Part shown: positions 1 to 9,400 of the stretch, piece after piece | How positions within the stretch are numbered: the first letter of the stretch is position 1 | Layout: the number at the start of each line of letters is the position of its first letter | Origin: Elusimicrobiota bacterium | GTDB taxonomy: Bacteria; Elusimicrobiota; UBA5214; JBBAAG01 | Assembly: GCA_041658405.1 (NCBI GenBank) | Contig: JBBAAG010000054.1 | Coordinates: 1 to 21,602, forward strand | Direction of reading: 5' to 3' | DNA: 21,602 nucleotides | Notes under the pieces: model-generated | Told to the model about the DNA's origin: nothing | Seen by the model: the letters and a program-made list of their open reading frames with translations, nothing else | Database searches by the model: none | Translations under genes and position numbers: made by a program

Positions 1-1
1 T

Positions 2-40
2 CTTGGAGCAGTCATACTTAGTTTTATTTATAAGATGTAA
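2..40 (+). CDS. Possible 3' end of an upstream gene (partial)
   Basis: The second forward frame is open from the window edge to a TAA at 38-40 and reads LGAVILSFIYKM, a hydrophobic stretch that could be the C-terminus of a membrane protein. Only 12 codons are visible, so neither family nor function can be assigned. It is listed because the next gene begins 18 bases later in the same direction, which would fit an operon that enters from the left. It could equally be non-coding. Confidence 0.2.
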   Translation, partial: LGAVILSFIYKM

Positions 41-58
41 CAAAAAGGCGGGTTATTT

Positions 59-445
59 GTGCCGGATAATAATGTGGTTAAACGTAAAGTTCTTGTGGTT
101 GACGACGATGTTGTATTGCTTGACCTCACTACGGATTTTATGGAAGACGAAGGGTATGAGGTTATCAAGGCGTATGACGGGGAAGAGGGATTTGAGAGAG
201 CAAAGCTGTTTTTGCCTGACCTTATAATCACGGATGTAATGATGCCGAAGATGGATGGGTTTACACTATGCAAAACTTTAAAAAATGAGGAGAAAACAAA
301 AAATATTCCTGTTCTGATACTTACCGGTAAAATCGGGACGGAAGAAGTTGAGAAAAGTTTTGAACTTGGCGCGATAGATTGTATTATTAAACCTCCGAAC
401 TGGGATGTATTGTTAAAAAAAATTGCACATATCATGAAAAAATAA
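59..445 (+). CDS. Stand-alone response regulator receiver protein (CheY-like)
   Basis: This 128-residue protein is a single receiver domain with no output domain. Residues 11-17 form the VLVVDDD strand with the acidic metal-binding pair. The phospho-acceptor is Asp59 in ITDVMMPKMDG, the switch Thr89 sits in LILTGK, and the conserved Lys111 is in IIKPP, so phosphorylation chemistry looks intact. Translation most likely starts at the GTG at 59, with an AAAGG about 10 bases upstream; no in-frame ATG lies early enough to keep the first beta strand. With no output domain it should act by protein contact, as CheY or Spo0F do. It is followed 12 bases later by an FHA protein and then a Ser/Thr kinase, so it may join two-component and Ser/Thr phospho-signalling. 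No histidine kinase is visible in the window; one could lie upstream. Confidence 0.93.
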   Translation: MPDNNVVKRKVLVVDDDVVLLDLTTDFMEDEGYEVIKAYDGEEGFERAKLFLPDLIITDVMMPKMDGFTLCKTLKNEEKTKNIPVLILTGKIGTEEVEKSFELGAIDCIIKPPNWDVLLKKIAHIMKK

Positions 446-457
446 CTGAGGGGTTGT

Positions 458-892
458 ATGTTTAAGTTAATTGATGTGAAATCAGGAGTTGTGTATACCA
501 GTGATTCAAAAACAGTTATTATTGGGCGCGGGGAAGGTGTTGATATAAGCCTTGATTATCCAACGGTATCAATGCAGCATGCTGAAGTTGTGGTTACTGG
601 TGATGGTAAAGCTGTAATTAAAGATTTGAATAGTACAAACGGTATACGTGTAAACAGTGTGTTTGTCCGGGATAGTAATCTCCGTGATGGCGTGGTTTTG
701 CATATCGGCGATGCTGAATTTGTTGTTGAGATGCCAAATGAACAAACACGGGGGTTGATAGGCGGTGATACAGAGCTTAAAACCGGTAACGGTAAGTTGA
801 ATAATTCGGTAATCGCGGGGATAGCAGCAGGTTTGCTGGTAGTGGTTACTGTGGCAGTGTTGATATTTATTAAATTCTTTAGTGTGAGGTGA
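458..892 (+). CDS. Small FHA-domain protein with C-terminal membrane anchor
   Basis: The protein has 144 residues. An FHA (forkhead-associated) phosphothreonine-binding domain occupies about residues 1-90, with Gly23-Arg24 (IIGRGEG), Ser38 and His41 (SMQHAEV) and Asn61 (NSTNG). These match the phosphopeptide-contacting positions of the family, although the usual basic residue after the Ser is Met39. A polar linker leads to one hydrophobic segment at about 117-141, only a few residues from the end, so this is probably a tail-anchored protein with the FHA domain in the cytoplasm. The ATG at 458 follows GAGGGG at a good distance. It lies between a receiver protein and a second FHA protein, two genes before a Ser/Thr kinase, its most likely phosphorylated partner. 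The partner is inferred; the fold is clear. Confidence 0.9.
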   Translation: MFKLIDVKSGVVYTSDSKTVIIGRGEGVDISLDYPTVSMQHAEVVVTGDGKAVIKDLNSTNGIRVNSVFVRDSNLRDGVVLHIGDAEFVVEMPNEQTRGLIGGDTELKTGNGKLNNSVIAGIAAGLLVVVTVAVLIFIKFFSVR

Positions 893-908
893 AAGGGCGT
901 TATAGTAT

Positions 909-2288
909 ATGGCTGACATTTTTCGTAAGTTTGTAGGAAATAAACCGGATAAGGATACCCCGCAGGAACAGGATTCGGAGGTGTCTAAACAACAAACCAG
1001 GGAGTCTACGAACGGTAATTCTCCAGCAGGTGTAAGAAAAAAGACTGTGATAATGTCAATGCCTATGTACCTGAGAGTAATATCCGGGAGTAATAAAGGG
1101 AAAAAGGTGTGGGTAGAAGAAGACCGGTTAACCATAGGGAGGGATATTGGCAATGATTTTGTTATTGAAAATGACAATATGGTTTCCGGTAAACACGCTG
1201 AGCTTATTAAAGAGAATGGAGCATGGACAATCACGGATCTTAACAGTACAAACGGAACAACTGTTAACGGTAAGGTTATTCAGAAAGAACCGCTTAAAGA
1301 TGGTGTTCTTATTTCCATTGGTTCAACAATTATGCAGTTTATTGAATACAATCCGGGTAAGGTTACGGCGGATAAAGAGAATGAGCTTAAAGATGAACGT
1401 AAAACTCTTGTTTCAAGAATAATAGCCGTGGCAGTAGCTTTAATCATTATTGCTGTCCCTTCAACGTTTGTGTACCTAAAATATGGATTACAAAAGAACG
1501 CGGTGGTTACTGTTGAGGATGCTACTCAGGCTGGTTCACAGGATGGCCAGAAACTTTCTGATTTTGAGTACGGTATTGCTGAGTTCAATAAAGGCAACTT
1601 CGAGAAAGCCGCGGGAATGCTGGCATTGGTACCGGCAAATCATGAACGGTATAATATCGCGCAGGATATTGTGGGTATATGCAAAAACAAAATTAGTGCA
1701 AAGCAGGAACAGCAAAAGAATTATGAAGAAGCTAAGAAGTTGTATGCGGAAGAAAAGTATGTTCCTGCTATGACTAAGTTTAAACAGTTGCCGGAAGGGT
1801 ATGGGGATAGTAAGGAGTTGCTTGATAAAACAAAGAAGGTTGTGGAACAAAAAGCTGAGAAGAAAGCTCCTGTCCCTAAGCCTCAGCAACCGCAGGTAAA
1901 GAAACCTGTCGTGGAAGAAAAAGTTGTAGAAAAAGTTGAGAAAAAGGTGCCTGTACGCGAGGATCCTGCTGAGTATATAAAAAAAGGATTAGACTTTTAT
2001 GTTGAGGGTAAGCATGATGAAGCGTTGGAGCAGCTAGAGAAAGCAGTGAAGCTTGATCCCGGGAATAAAGATATGGTTAATTTGATTGCGGAAATCAGGG
2101 CGGAAAAAATCGCGCGTGTCAAACAGGCGGAATCTGTCTTTAAGGAAGGGTTGACATATTCAAAGTATAGCGATTTTTCGGGAAAAGCAAGGGAGTGTTT
2201 TCAAAAAGTTATTGAACTTGTACCGGATAAGGCGCATGAACTTAACCGTACAGCACGGGAGAAGTTAAAGGAGCTGGAAGGTAAATAG
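909..2288 (+). CDS. FHA domain - TM - TPR-repeat membrane protein
   Basis: This 459-residue protein has a polar N-terminal tail (1-50) and an FHA domain at about 53-140 with Arg78 (TIGRDIG), Ser93 and His96 (SGKHAEL) and Asn115 (NSTNG), so phosphothreonine binding looks intact. A basic stretch (KDERK) precedes a single TM helix at about 167-190, predicting the FHA domain inside and the rest outside. The outer part has a TPR-like segment from about 215, a Lys/Pro/Glu-rich low-complexity linker at about 311-352, a clear TPR at 352-393 (KKGLDFYVEGKHDEALEQL) and another TPR-like helix pair at 405-440. The ATG at 909 follows AAAGGG. The gene lies 16 bases after the small FHA gene and 18 before the kinase. 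It probably links kinase-dependent phosphorylation inside to a TPR scaffold outside; that role is inferred. Confidence 0.9.
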   Translation: MADIFRKFVGNKPDKDTPQEQDSEVSKQQTRESTNGNSPAGVRKKTVIMSMPMYLRVISGSNKGKKVWVEEDRLTIGRDIGNDFVIENDNMVSGKHAELIKENGAWTITDLNSTNGTTVNGKVIQKEPLKDGVLISIGSTIMQFIEYNPGKVTADKENELKDERKTLVSRIIAVAVALIIIAVPSTFVYLKYGLQKNAVVTVEDATQAGSQDGQKLSDFEYGIAEFNKGNFEKAAGMLALVPANHERYNIAQDIVGICKNKISAKQEQQKNYEEAKKLYAEEKYVPAMTKFKQLPEGYGDSKELLDKTKKVVEQKAEKKAPVPKPQQPQVKKPVVEEKVVEKVEKKVPVREDPAEYIKKGLDFYVEGKHDEALEQLEKAVKLDPGNKDMVNLIAEIRAEKIARVKQAESVFKEGLTYSKYSDFSGKARECFQKVIELVPDKAHELNRTAREKLKELEGK

Positions 2289-2306
2289 TTTGTAAAACTC
2301 AATGTT

Positions 2307-4937
2307 ATGGTAACAAAAGTTGTTGCGGATAAGTATGTAATAATTGAACAGTTAGGCGAACCCGGAGGGTTTGGTACTGTATATAAAGCCTGGGCGCGTA
2401 ATCTTGAAAAGTTTGTTGCACTAAAAAAACTTCATGATGAATTGGTCAACGACAATGATGTTATCGAAATGTTTCACGCGGAAGCTGTTAATACCGCTAA
2501 ATTGGAACACGAAAATATTGTACGTGTGATTGATTACCTGCATGCAGATCAGAACAGTTGGTATATCGTTATGGAATACGTGCGGGGATGTAATCTCCGG
2601 TATTTACTTAACAAAGTCGGGAATGTTACGTCGCCGACGTTGCCTATTGAACTGTCAGTCTTCATTATAATTCAAACGTTACGCGGGTTGGATTATGCAC
2701 ATCATAAAATTGATGATCTTACCAGCCAAAACCTTGGGATTGTGCATCGGGATGTTACTCCCGCGAATATTATGATTTATTTTGACAGCCAGGTTAAACT
2801 TGCGGATTTCGGGATTGCGAAAATCTTGAGTGCTTCAAAGTCGTCATATAACAAGGTTGGTTCAGTTGTAGGTAAGTTCGCGTATATGTCGCCCGAACAG
2901 GCAAATAATAATTTGTCAATTACAAATAGGTCTGATATATTTTCCGCAGGGCTTGTGCTCTATGAATTACTCGCTGGTAAACGGGCATACAGCGCACCGA
3001 CGGATACTGAATTATGGGAAAAAGCGCGGCGCGGGCAGGTGGACTACCAGTTTTTGGAGATGACAAACATTCCTTCTGATCTTATCGAAGTGTTGCAGTT
3101 TGCATTGAATCCAGTACCGGAACGGCGGTATGATTCCGCGAGAGAGATGGCGGTTGATCTGCAGCGATGGTTAAGTATACGCGAATGGGGCAGCAGGGTA
3201 ACGGACTTAAGAGAATATGTAGGAAGGTTATTGTTACCGGAGATACAGGAAGAGGAAAAGAAAACGTTGAAGTTGAGAGAAACGCTGCAAGGGTTGACGC
3301 TTACTACTCAACACAAAAAGGAACAGTTTGCAATACAGTCACCGCAGAAGGATGGGAAGCCTGAACTTATAAGCGTAGAGACCGTACACACGGAAAATAA
3401 GGATAGAAGAGCTACTACGGGAGATGCGATAAATAACGGGCTAAGAGGTATTGGTGAAAAACTTAAGGAAAAACGGACGGTTATACCGCGACGTGATGAT
3501 ATTAATGAAGACGATATTGAGTTAAAGAATCCTAAGATTATAAAAAAAGTACCTGAAAAAAGTGTCAGCGGGTTTAAGTATGGGATTTATATTATACTTG
3601 GCATATTAGTGTTCGGGTTGTTATCATATTTATTTATTGACACTGTGTTCCAGATAACGCCCCAGGGTACTTACTGGCATAGCCGTTTGTGGAAGCCTGC
3701 CTTCGTGCTTGACTGTATACCTCCTCAAGCTGAGATTGTGTTGTCTAAAGTTAAAGGAAACAATAAAAGCGTGGTAACACAGGGCATCACGCCGTTGTTA
3801 GTACAGAAACTTAAGCCGGGTACGTACGAACTTAAACTCACAAAACTGGGGTATGCTGTACTGATTACTACCGTATCAGTAAACGATAACGGCCTGGTGA
3901 AGGTTGTGGATGTTACACAAAACATGTCAAAGCTTGGGAAAACTTTTGTGATACCTTTTGAGACGGTATTTTCAGTTAGGTCTATCCCTCCGGGTGCAAA
4001 GGTTGTGTTGGATGGGAAACAGGTTGAGTCTAGGACGCCGGTAGAGGATGTTTTGGTAAAAGTTATCCCGCATGATATCGTGATTTATCCACCTGAAGGA
4101 AAGACAGGGGAAGGATTTGCGCCAATAGTAATTACAGTAGATTTAACAAAAGAAATGAAGCATGCGTTATCCGATCCGTCTTCCAGTGAATTGGTTAAGG
4201 GAAAAGTTGGGACGATTGAACGTTTTGTTTTGTCTACTAAGTTTAAAAGGATGGTGTCTATTAATTCAAAACCTGATGGCGCAGCGGTGTATATTGACAG
4301 TATGGCATTGGGTGTTACACCTTTAACGGAAGTGGCGCTAAGTGTCGGTGTGCATAGTATCCGTATCGAAAAACAGGGATTAGATGCGTTCGAAGGTGTG
4401 ATAGACCTTACTGGTAATAAGCCAAAATCTTTGTTTGTATATAACCTGGAACACGTAGTAAAATTTACCGCAGTGCCCCTCGGAGGCGATAAGGATCAGA
4501 ATCTTAGCGTGGGAATTGAGAATATGTCAGCTGAATTAATTGCGGCTGGGCAGACGCCGTTTACCCAAAAAATGTTACCCGGCAAATACGGGGTTATATA
4601 TGCATTGCCTAATCAGATACAGTCGGTAAATAAGAAAATATTTGTGACTAATGACACAAAAGAAATTAATGTTTTACAGTTAGCTGAAGCTAACAAGGTT
4701 TTGTTGGATGTACTCGTAGTTAACAGCCGGAATAATGCGCCGATACCTGAGGTTGCAATCTCAATCAATGGAGGAAAATTTAGGTACACTAATAACGCTG
4801 GAATCTGGCAAGGATATGTTGACCCTGGGAAAATATCGGTTGCTGCGGGTAAAAGTGAGTATGGTATCAATGAGGTTAACGTTAATATCAGCGCAGGAGA
4901 AAAAAAATCGGTTGTTGTGAAGTTGAATCCGGAATAA
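2307..4937 (+). CDS. Membrane Ser/Thr protein kinase with extracytoplasmic PEGA domains
   Basis: The protein has 876 residues. The kinase domain spans about 10-290: glycine loop LGEPGGFGTVY, Lys40 (VALKK), alpha-C Glu59, catalytic Asp149 and Asn154 in HRDVTPANI, metal-binding Asp167 in DFG, and AYMSPEQ in the P+1 region, so it should be active. The usual Lys of HRDxKPxN is Thr151, a variant seen in myxobacterial and planctomycete kinases. A charged juxtamembrane linker leads to one TM helix at about 425-446. Outside are PEGA-type repeats at about 465-520, 554-595, 650-695 and, divergent, 717-770 (recurring PPGA/PDGAxVxxD and TPL), then a carboxypeptidase-regulatory-like beta domain at 798-876. 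PEGA domains are thought to act in envelope contact. No strong ribosome-binding site precedes the ATG. It lies in line with two FHA proteins, its likely phospho-readers. Confidence 0.93.
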   Translation: MVTKVVADKYVIIEQLGEPGGFGTVYKAWARNLEKFVALKKLHDELVNDNDVIEMFHAEAVNTAKLEHENIVRVIDYLHADQNSWYIVMEYVRGCNLRYLLNKVGNVTSPTLPIELSVFIIIQTLRGLDYAHHKIDDLTSQNLGIVHRDVTPANIMIYFDSQVKLADFGIAKILSASKSSYNKVGSVVGKFAYMSPEQANNNLSITNRSDIFSAGLVLYELLAGKRAYSAPTDTELWEKARRGQVDYQFLEMTNIPSDLIEVLQFALNPVPERRYDSAREMAVDLQRWLSIREWGSRVTDLREYVGRLLLPEIQEEEKKTLKLRETLQGLTLTTQHKKEQFAIQSPQKDGKPELISVETVHTENKDRRATTGDAINNGLRGIGEKLKEKRTVIPRRDDINEDDIELKNPKIIKKVPEKSVSGFKYGIYIILGILVFGLLSYLFIDTVFQITPQGTYWHSRLWKPAFVLDCIPPQAEIVLSKVKGNNKSVVTQGITPLLVQKLKPGTYELKLTKLGYAVLITTVSVNDNGLVKVVDVTQNMSKLGKTFVIPFETVFSVRSIPPGAKVVLDGKQVESRTPVEDVLVKVIPHDIVIYPPEGKTGEGFAPIVITVDLTKEMKHALSDPSSSELVKGKVGTIERFVLSTKFKRMVSINSKPDGAAVYIDSMALGVTPLTEVALSVGVHSIRIEKQGLDAFEGVIDLTGNKPKSLFVYNLEHVVKFTAVPLGGDKDQNLSVGIENMSAELIAAGQTPFTQKMLPGKYGVIYALPNQIQSVNKKIFVTNDTKEINVLQLAEANKVLLDVLVVNSRNNAPIPEVAISINGGKFRYTNNAGIWQGYVDPGKISVAAGKSEYGINEVNVNISAGEKKSVVVKLNPE

Positions 4938-4945
4938 AATTGTTG

Positions 4946-5293
4946 ATGCAACTCGTAAATCATACACGCAAAATAATTGTTTCTAATAATGTTCATTCAG
5001 CAATAGATATTTTGTCAAGAGTGAAAGGTTTGATCGGTAAAAAAAGTTTAAGTAACGACGAATGCATGTTCTTTCCAAATTGTAATTCCATACACACCTT
5101 TTTTATGTCAGTCGATATTGGATTGATATTAATTGATTCAAAATTCAGGGTTGTTAAAATTGTAGCACTGTTAAAACCTTACCGCATAATATTGCCGATA
5201 TTATCTGCAAAACATGTAATTGAAGTATCACCCGAATTTACTCTGAAAAATGTATCACACGGTGATGTTTTAGAACTAAAACAGTGCAAGTAA
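4946..5293 (+). CDS. DUF192 (UPF0127) family protein
   Basis: This protein of about 115 residues matches the small beta-rich DUF192 family. Family features seen are the KGLIGKKSL segment (equivalent to the GLM-R-L motif), the ECMFFPN strand, the IHTFFM motif standing where many members have WMKNT, the VDIGLILID strand and a C-terminal VSHGDVLEL hairpin. The molecular function of the family is not established. Many members are exported, but no signal peptide is seen here. Translation could begin at TTG 4940, TTG 4943 or ATG 4946; the ATG is preferred, with a weak GGA about 12 bases upstream. It starts 8 bases after the kinase gene and is probably cotranscribed with it. The 133 bases after it hold a weak promoter-like pair ahead of the next gene. 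Confidence 0.8.
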   Translation: MQLVNHTRKIIVSNNVHSAIDILSRVKGLIGKKSLSNDECMFFPNCNSIHTFFMSVDIGLILIDSKFRVVKIVALLKPYRIILPILSAKHVIEVSPEFTLKNVSHGDVLELKQCK

Positions 5294-5369
5294 TTGCGCA
5301 TTGTGTGTAGTTTGGTGCAATTTGTGCGTTTTCATATTAAAAATCTGTGAATTAAGTAAAACCAATGTA

Positions 5370-5398
5370 TTGGCAATATAGTTGTAATGGTATTTAAA
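5370..5398 (+). promoter_or_regulatory. Candidate sigma70-type promoter before the NHL-like gene
   Basis: TTGGCA at 5370-5375 and TTTAAA at 5393-5398 are separated by 17 bases and lie about 30 bases ahead of the start codon at 5427, in the largest gap between region 1 and region 2. The -10 match is only partial (4 of 6), and AT-rich gaps produce such pairs by chance. Confidence 0.3.
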
Positions 5399-5413
5399 GT
5401 AAGTTATATTAAT

Positions 5414-5418
5414 GGAGG
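5414..5418 (+). promoter_or_regulatory. Ribosome-binding site that decides the start at 5427
   Basis: GGAGG lies 8 bases before the ATG at 5427. It sits inside the first codons of a longer reading option that would begin at ATG 5412, so the longer start is unlikely. The shorter start also puts the hydrophobic leader directly at the N-terminus. Confidence 0.8.
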
Positions 5419-5426
5419 ATGTTATA

Positions 5427-6452
5427 ATGAAAATTAAAAGCCTTTTATTAGCGGTTTTGATGTCAGCATCATTTGTTATTTTCTGTGTTGTTAATACTGT
5501 TGCGCTACTCGCAACAGGTAGTAAAATTATGCAGAAATATGCAATAGTTGTTGATAGAGACATTGAGTATAGTGTTACTTCTATGGACGCCAGCGGTGTG
5601 ATAAAGAAAGCGCCTGTTCTTGGTAAGAAGATTAATGTTGTGGATATCGAAGATAATAAAGTTGGCCCGGAAAGTTTTAACATTGACAGTGAAGGTAATA
5701 CTTATGTTTGTGATCCTGTAGCAAGTAAAGTTGAGGTCTATACACCTACAGGCGAAGCCAAGAAAACAATTAATTTGGGTGAAGAAATTATTCCTACGGA
5801 TGTTGCAGTAGATGATCTCGGCAACGTTTTTGTTTATGATGAAAGACAAGATGTCATTTTCCAGATTAGTACTGACGGGAAAACCCTTGCTTCAGTAAAG
5901 GTTGATCCGGACAGGTGGATAGATAAAGCTCATGGGCCGCTGAGAGTTAGTGGTAGTGAACTGTATTTCGATACAAGCGATCAGGAACAGGTGTTGTTAG
6001 CGAAAATCTACAAAAATACGCTTATTGCACTATCTGAACAGGAGTTAGCAATACCATTAAAACCCGGGATGGTTATGAGTTCTGGGAAAAAGCTTACTGT
6101 TGACCTTTTATGGAGAGAAAAAGGAATCCTTAATTTTCTTGACTCAAACGGGAATATTGATGTTTCTATTGATATCGCACTGCCTGGGATTGTGTCAATA
6201 CAGATTCTGCAGGAAGATGTTGATGGGAATATTTATCTCCAGACGGAACGTAATGCCGGAGAAGCTGTTATTATTCTTGAAGTTTACAAAATAAGTCCAA
6301 CAGGTGAGATATTAAGTGTTGTTCCGATAACCGGTAATACAGGATTCCTGGTACCGCCGGTAAAATTGCTGGCTGTTACAAAAAGCGGGGCGATCACGCA
6401 GTTCAAGCTCGGACCGACAAAAGGTAAGATTTGTACGTATCAGCAGCAGTAA
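5427..6452 (+). CDS. Exported or membrane-anchored NHL/beta-propeller-like protein
   Basis: The protein has 341 residues when started at the ATG at 5427, which has a GGAGG 8 bases upstream. Residues 1-30 are a basic start followed by a long hydrophobic stretch, so it is exported and perhaps kept as an N-terminal anchor; the Cys in this stretch lacks a proper lipobox. The rest resembles NHL/SMP-30-type beta-propeller repeats, for example FNIDSEGNTYVCDPVASKVE, VAVDDLGNVFVYDERQDVIF and VDGNIYLQTE, each pairing a D-x-x-GN-x-(Y/F) strand with the next blade. Such propellers usually bind proteins or polysaccharides; no catalytic motif is seen. The gene stops 30 bases before the giant surface protein, whose start is preceded by AAAGGAG, so the two are probably cotranscribed and may work together at the envelope. 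Propeller closure (number of blades) is not certain. Confidence 0.8.
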   Translation: MKIKSLLLAVLMSASFVIFCVVNTVALLATGSKIMQKYAIVVDRDIEYSVTSMDASGVIKKAPVLGKKINVVDIEDNKVGPESFNIDSEGNTYVCDPVASKVEVYTPTGEAKKTINLGEEIIPTDVAVDDLGNVFVYDERQDVIFQISTDGKTLASVKVDPDRWIDKAHGPLRVSGSELYFDTSDQEQVLLAKIYKNTLIALSEQELAIPLKPGMVMSSGKKLTVDLLWREKGILNFLDSNGNIDVSIDIALPGIVSIQILQEDVDGNIYLQTERNAGEAVIILEVYKISPTGEILSVVPITGNTGFLVPPVKLLAVTKSGAITQFKLGPTKGKICTYQQQ

Positions 6453-6482
6453 CGGTATATTTCCAAAGGAGTTTATATATTT

Positions 6483-9400
6483 ATGAAAAACAAAAGATGG
6501 AGTTTGGTGAAAGTAACAGTGATTGTATTGTCGTTAGTATTGTCAATACTGGCGATAACACAGGACGTTTATGCGTGGAGCGGGGACACTTGGGGTGATA
6601 TTACGCGCGCGCAGATTACTGCGATTGCTCATACAATGATTGATCCTTATTGGAAGCCCGCTCATACAATATATAACAATACGTACGTTAGCGTCGGGAG
6701 AATAACTTATTACGCTAGTTCAAGTTATCATGGTGAAGCATACACACAGGGAACTGTGGATAACTGGAGTGAGTTTAGTTCACATGTTAAAAATACTTCT
6801 GGAGGTAATACTACTTACGGTAACGACTGTTCCGCGTTTGCAAGTATTTGCTGGAAACTTACCGCAAGGCAGACCACAAGATCGTTTGAGAGTGGGCTCG
6901 GAACTAAATGGTCTTCTTTAGGCGGAGTTGGTACTTGTGACACAGTAACGATGTATCAAGGTGATGCGTGTAACGATTCGGGAAGTCATATAGTACTTTT
7001 TAACAAACGTATAAGTGGCGGGATTGAAACTATGGAACAAACCGGGGCGGGATACAGAGCAAGGATGTATACCCGTACGTATTCAGCGTTGAATAGTTAC
7101 CGTCCTATACGCAGGAAACAAATTGTTACTAGTACCGTTGTTGCTCCAGCGACACCCACAGGTTTAGTGGTGGATTGCCAGGAGTCAGGGTATGGCGTTG
7201 TGTTCAAATGGTCCGCAGTAAGCGGTGCAACAGCGTATGATCTTGCATGGATGAAGGAAGGTGGAGCATGGACATATTCTCCGGCAGATGTTACAAAATC
7301 AAACGCCGCGAATGTTTCATGGCCGGGCTACTATTTCGTTTTTGGGTCGGGACGGTATCGTCTAGCTGTGCGTGCTCAAAACACTGGTGGTAGTTCGGGT
7401 TGGGCGTATTCACCCTCAGCAACGACTTTTTTCACAGTACCAGACCAAAAAGCGCCGGCAGTACCCGGTGGGCTTACTGCCAAAGCGTTAAGTTCAACAT
7501 CGGTTTCACTTACTTGGACTGCGTCAACTGGTGCTAATGGATACACGGTTTATTGTTCTAATGATAAAAACATTATTTCTGACAGGTGTTATAAAAAGAC
7601 AGCTGCGGCATCAGGGACTCCAGCTTGGACAGGGTTGGCGTATGTAACTGACGGAATTAAGACAAATGATACTTATGCCGGTGCACAGGCTTCGGCTAAT
7701 ACGTCTATGTATGTAAGTTTTGGGTCTGATATACCAATTCATAAATTTAATTACCGTTTTTATGACGGGGATAACCGTATCTACAAAAACGCGTTCCCGT
7801 TTTGGGGTAGTGCCGCGGGAACGTTTTATCCGCTTGGAAAAACTAGTACTGGTTCTGCGAATTACCGTTCATATCGTACTGAGGGTGCTGTGCGTTTAGC
7901 TGCAGCTGCGGATGCAAATTGTAACCGTGTGGGTGTAGGGTTCTCAGGTGATGGTAATACCGTAAATGATTATAATCATGTAACTGAATACGAAGCGCAT
8001 GGAGGATATTTTGCAAAGACAACCGCAACGAGTTATACCGCAAATAATCTTAAGCCAGGGACATCGTATTATTTCCGTATAGATGCATATCAAACGACAA
8101 CTGCCGTGCTGGGGATTTCTGAATTGTTATCATACTCTGGTTCAATAGTTACTGTATTTACACCCAATGCAGCTGATACGGTTGCTCCTTCTGCAGTTGC
8201 TGATCTCAAAGCTGTATCTGGTGCTACTTCAGGGTCGGTAGGCCTTACCTGGACAGGGAAAGGGGATAATGGTACAACCGGAAACATTACTGGTGGGAAG
8301 TATAGGATTGATTACTCGGCGGCAACAAAAACCTGGGCGGTGGGGACTTATCAAAAAGAGTGGTCCACCAGCGTTGTGGTTGGCGCGGCACAGAGTTATA
8401 CTGTGACAAACCTGCTTGCCGGTACAACATATTATTTTTGTGTGTGGACTGCTGATGATTCAGGAAATTGGTCGGCAAATTCTAATATCGCAAATGCGCC
8501 GGCAAAAATTGCGGCGGATAAAACAGCGCCATCTGCGGTTAATACGTTAAATGTTATTCCAGGAAGTTCACCCGGGACGGTTACAATAAGCTGGAACTGT
8601 ACCGGCGATGACGGTACTGCGGGGAATATTAACGGGAAATATCGGATTGATTATGCAACTACGCAAAAAACCTGGGCTGTGGGGACGTTTAAACAGGAAA
8701 ATACATTAACTGCATCACCCGGGCAAACTATAACAAAAACGGTTGCAGGATTAACACCGGGTTCAACATACTTTTTCTGTGCATGGATTTGTGATGATTC
8801 AGGAAATTGGTCGGCAAATTCTAATATCGACAGTACGTTCGCAAAACCAGGGACTATAAGTGATGCTACACCACCGACAAATCCTGTATTATGTACTGCC
8901 TATGATAACAGCGGGAAAGAAAATAGTGCTGTAAATGCTTCTTGGACAAATATCTCTACAATACCATATTTTGAATGGACTGGCGCGGATGATAATGAGA
9001 GCGGAGTGACTGGTTATTCAGTCTATTGGGGAACTAGTATCTCAGGTGATCCGGGAACTACTGAAACTGTAGTAGATAACGGTATGGGTACCTATACCGC
9101 TCCGTCAGCGGTTGCCAGCGGGAGTACGTATTATCTGCGTGTTAAGACAAAAAATTCTGCGGGTTTGTGGTCCGCTGCTGCGACAATATTTGAGTATAAG
9201 TATGATAATACTGTTCCTGTAAATCCTACAACGTGTAACGCATGGGCTGATGATACAAAAGCAAAAGCTGTACCTGATGATCAATGGCAGAATATTGATG
9301 CAGGGCCGTATATAGAATTTTCAGGAGCTACAGATTCAGGTAGCGGAGTTGCCGGGTATAGTGTATATTGGGGAAGTAACAGTGCTGTCATACCCGATAC

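Noticed and set aside
3..227. A + strand 74-codon frame overlapping the receiver gene.
   Set aside because: It overlaps the receiver gene in another frame, lacks any motif and shows no ribosome-binding site.
28..435. A 135-codon minus-strand frame opposite the receiver gene.
   Set aside because: The + strand receiver has all catalytic residues; the minus frame is low-complexity Ser/Thr/Ile-rich.
569..1234. A 221-codon open frame on the minus strand opposite the two FHA genes.
   Set aside because: It lies opposite two well-supported FHA coding regions, its protein has no recognisable motif, and it spans the boundary of both genes. It is a shadow of their codon use.
5293..5326. A short AATTGC/GCAATT inverted repeat after the DUF192 gene that could be a terminator.
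   Set aside because: The stem is only 6 bp around a loop of about 19 bases and is followed by only four T, so it is too weak to call.
5412..5426. A start at ATG 5412 for the NHL-like gene.
   Set aside because: The GGAGG ribosome site falls inside this extension and is ideally spaced for ATG 5427, which also starts the hydrophobic leader.
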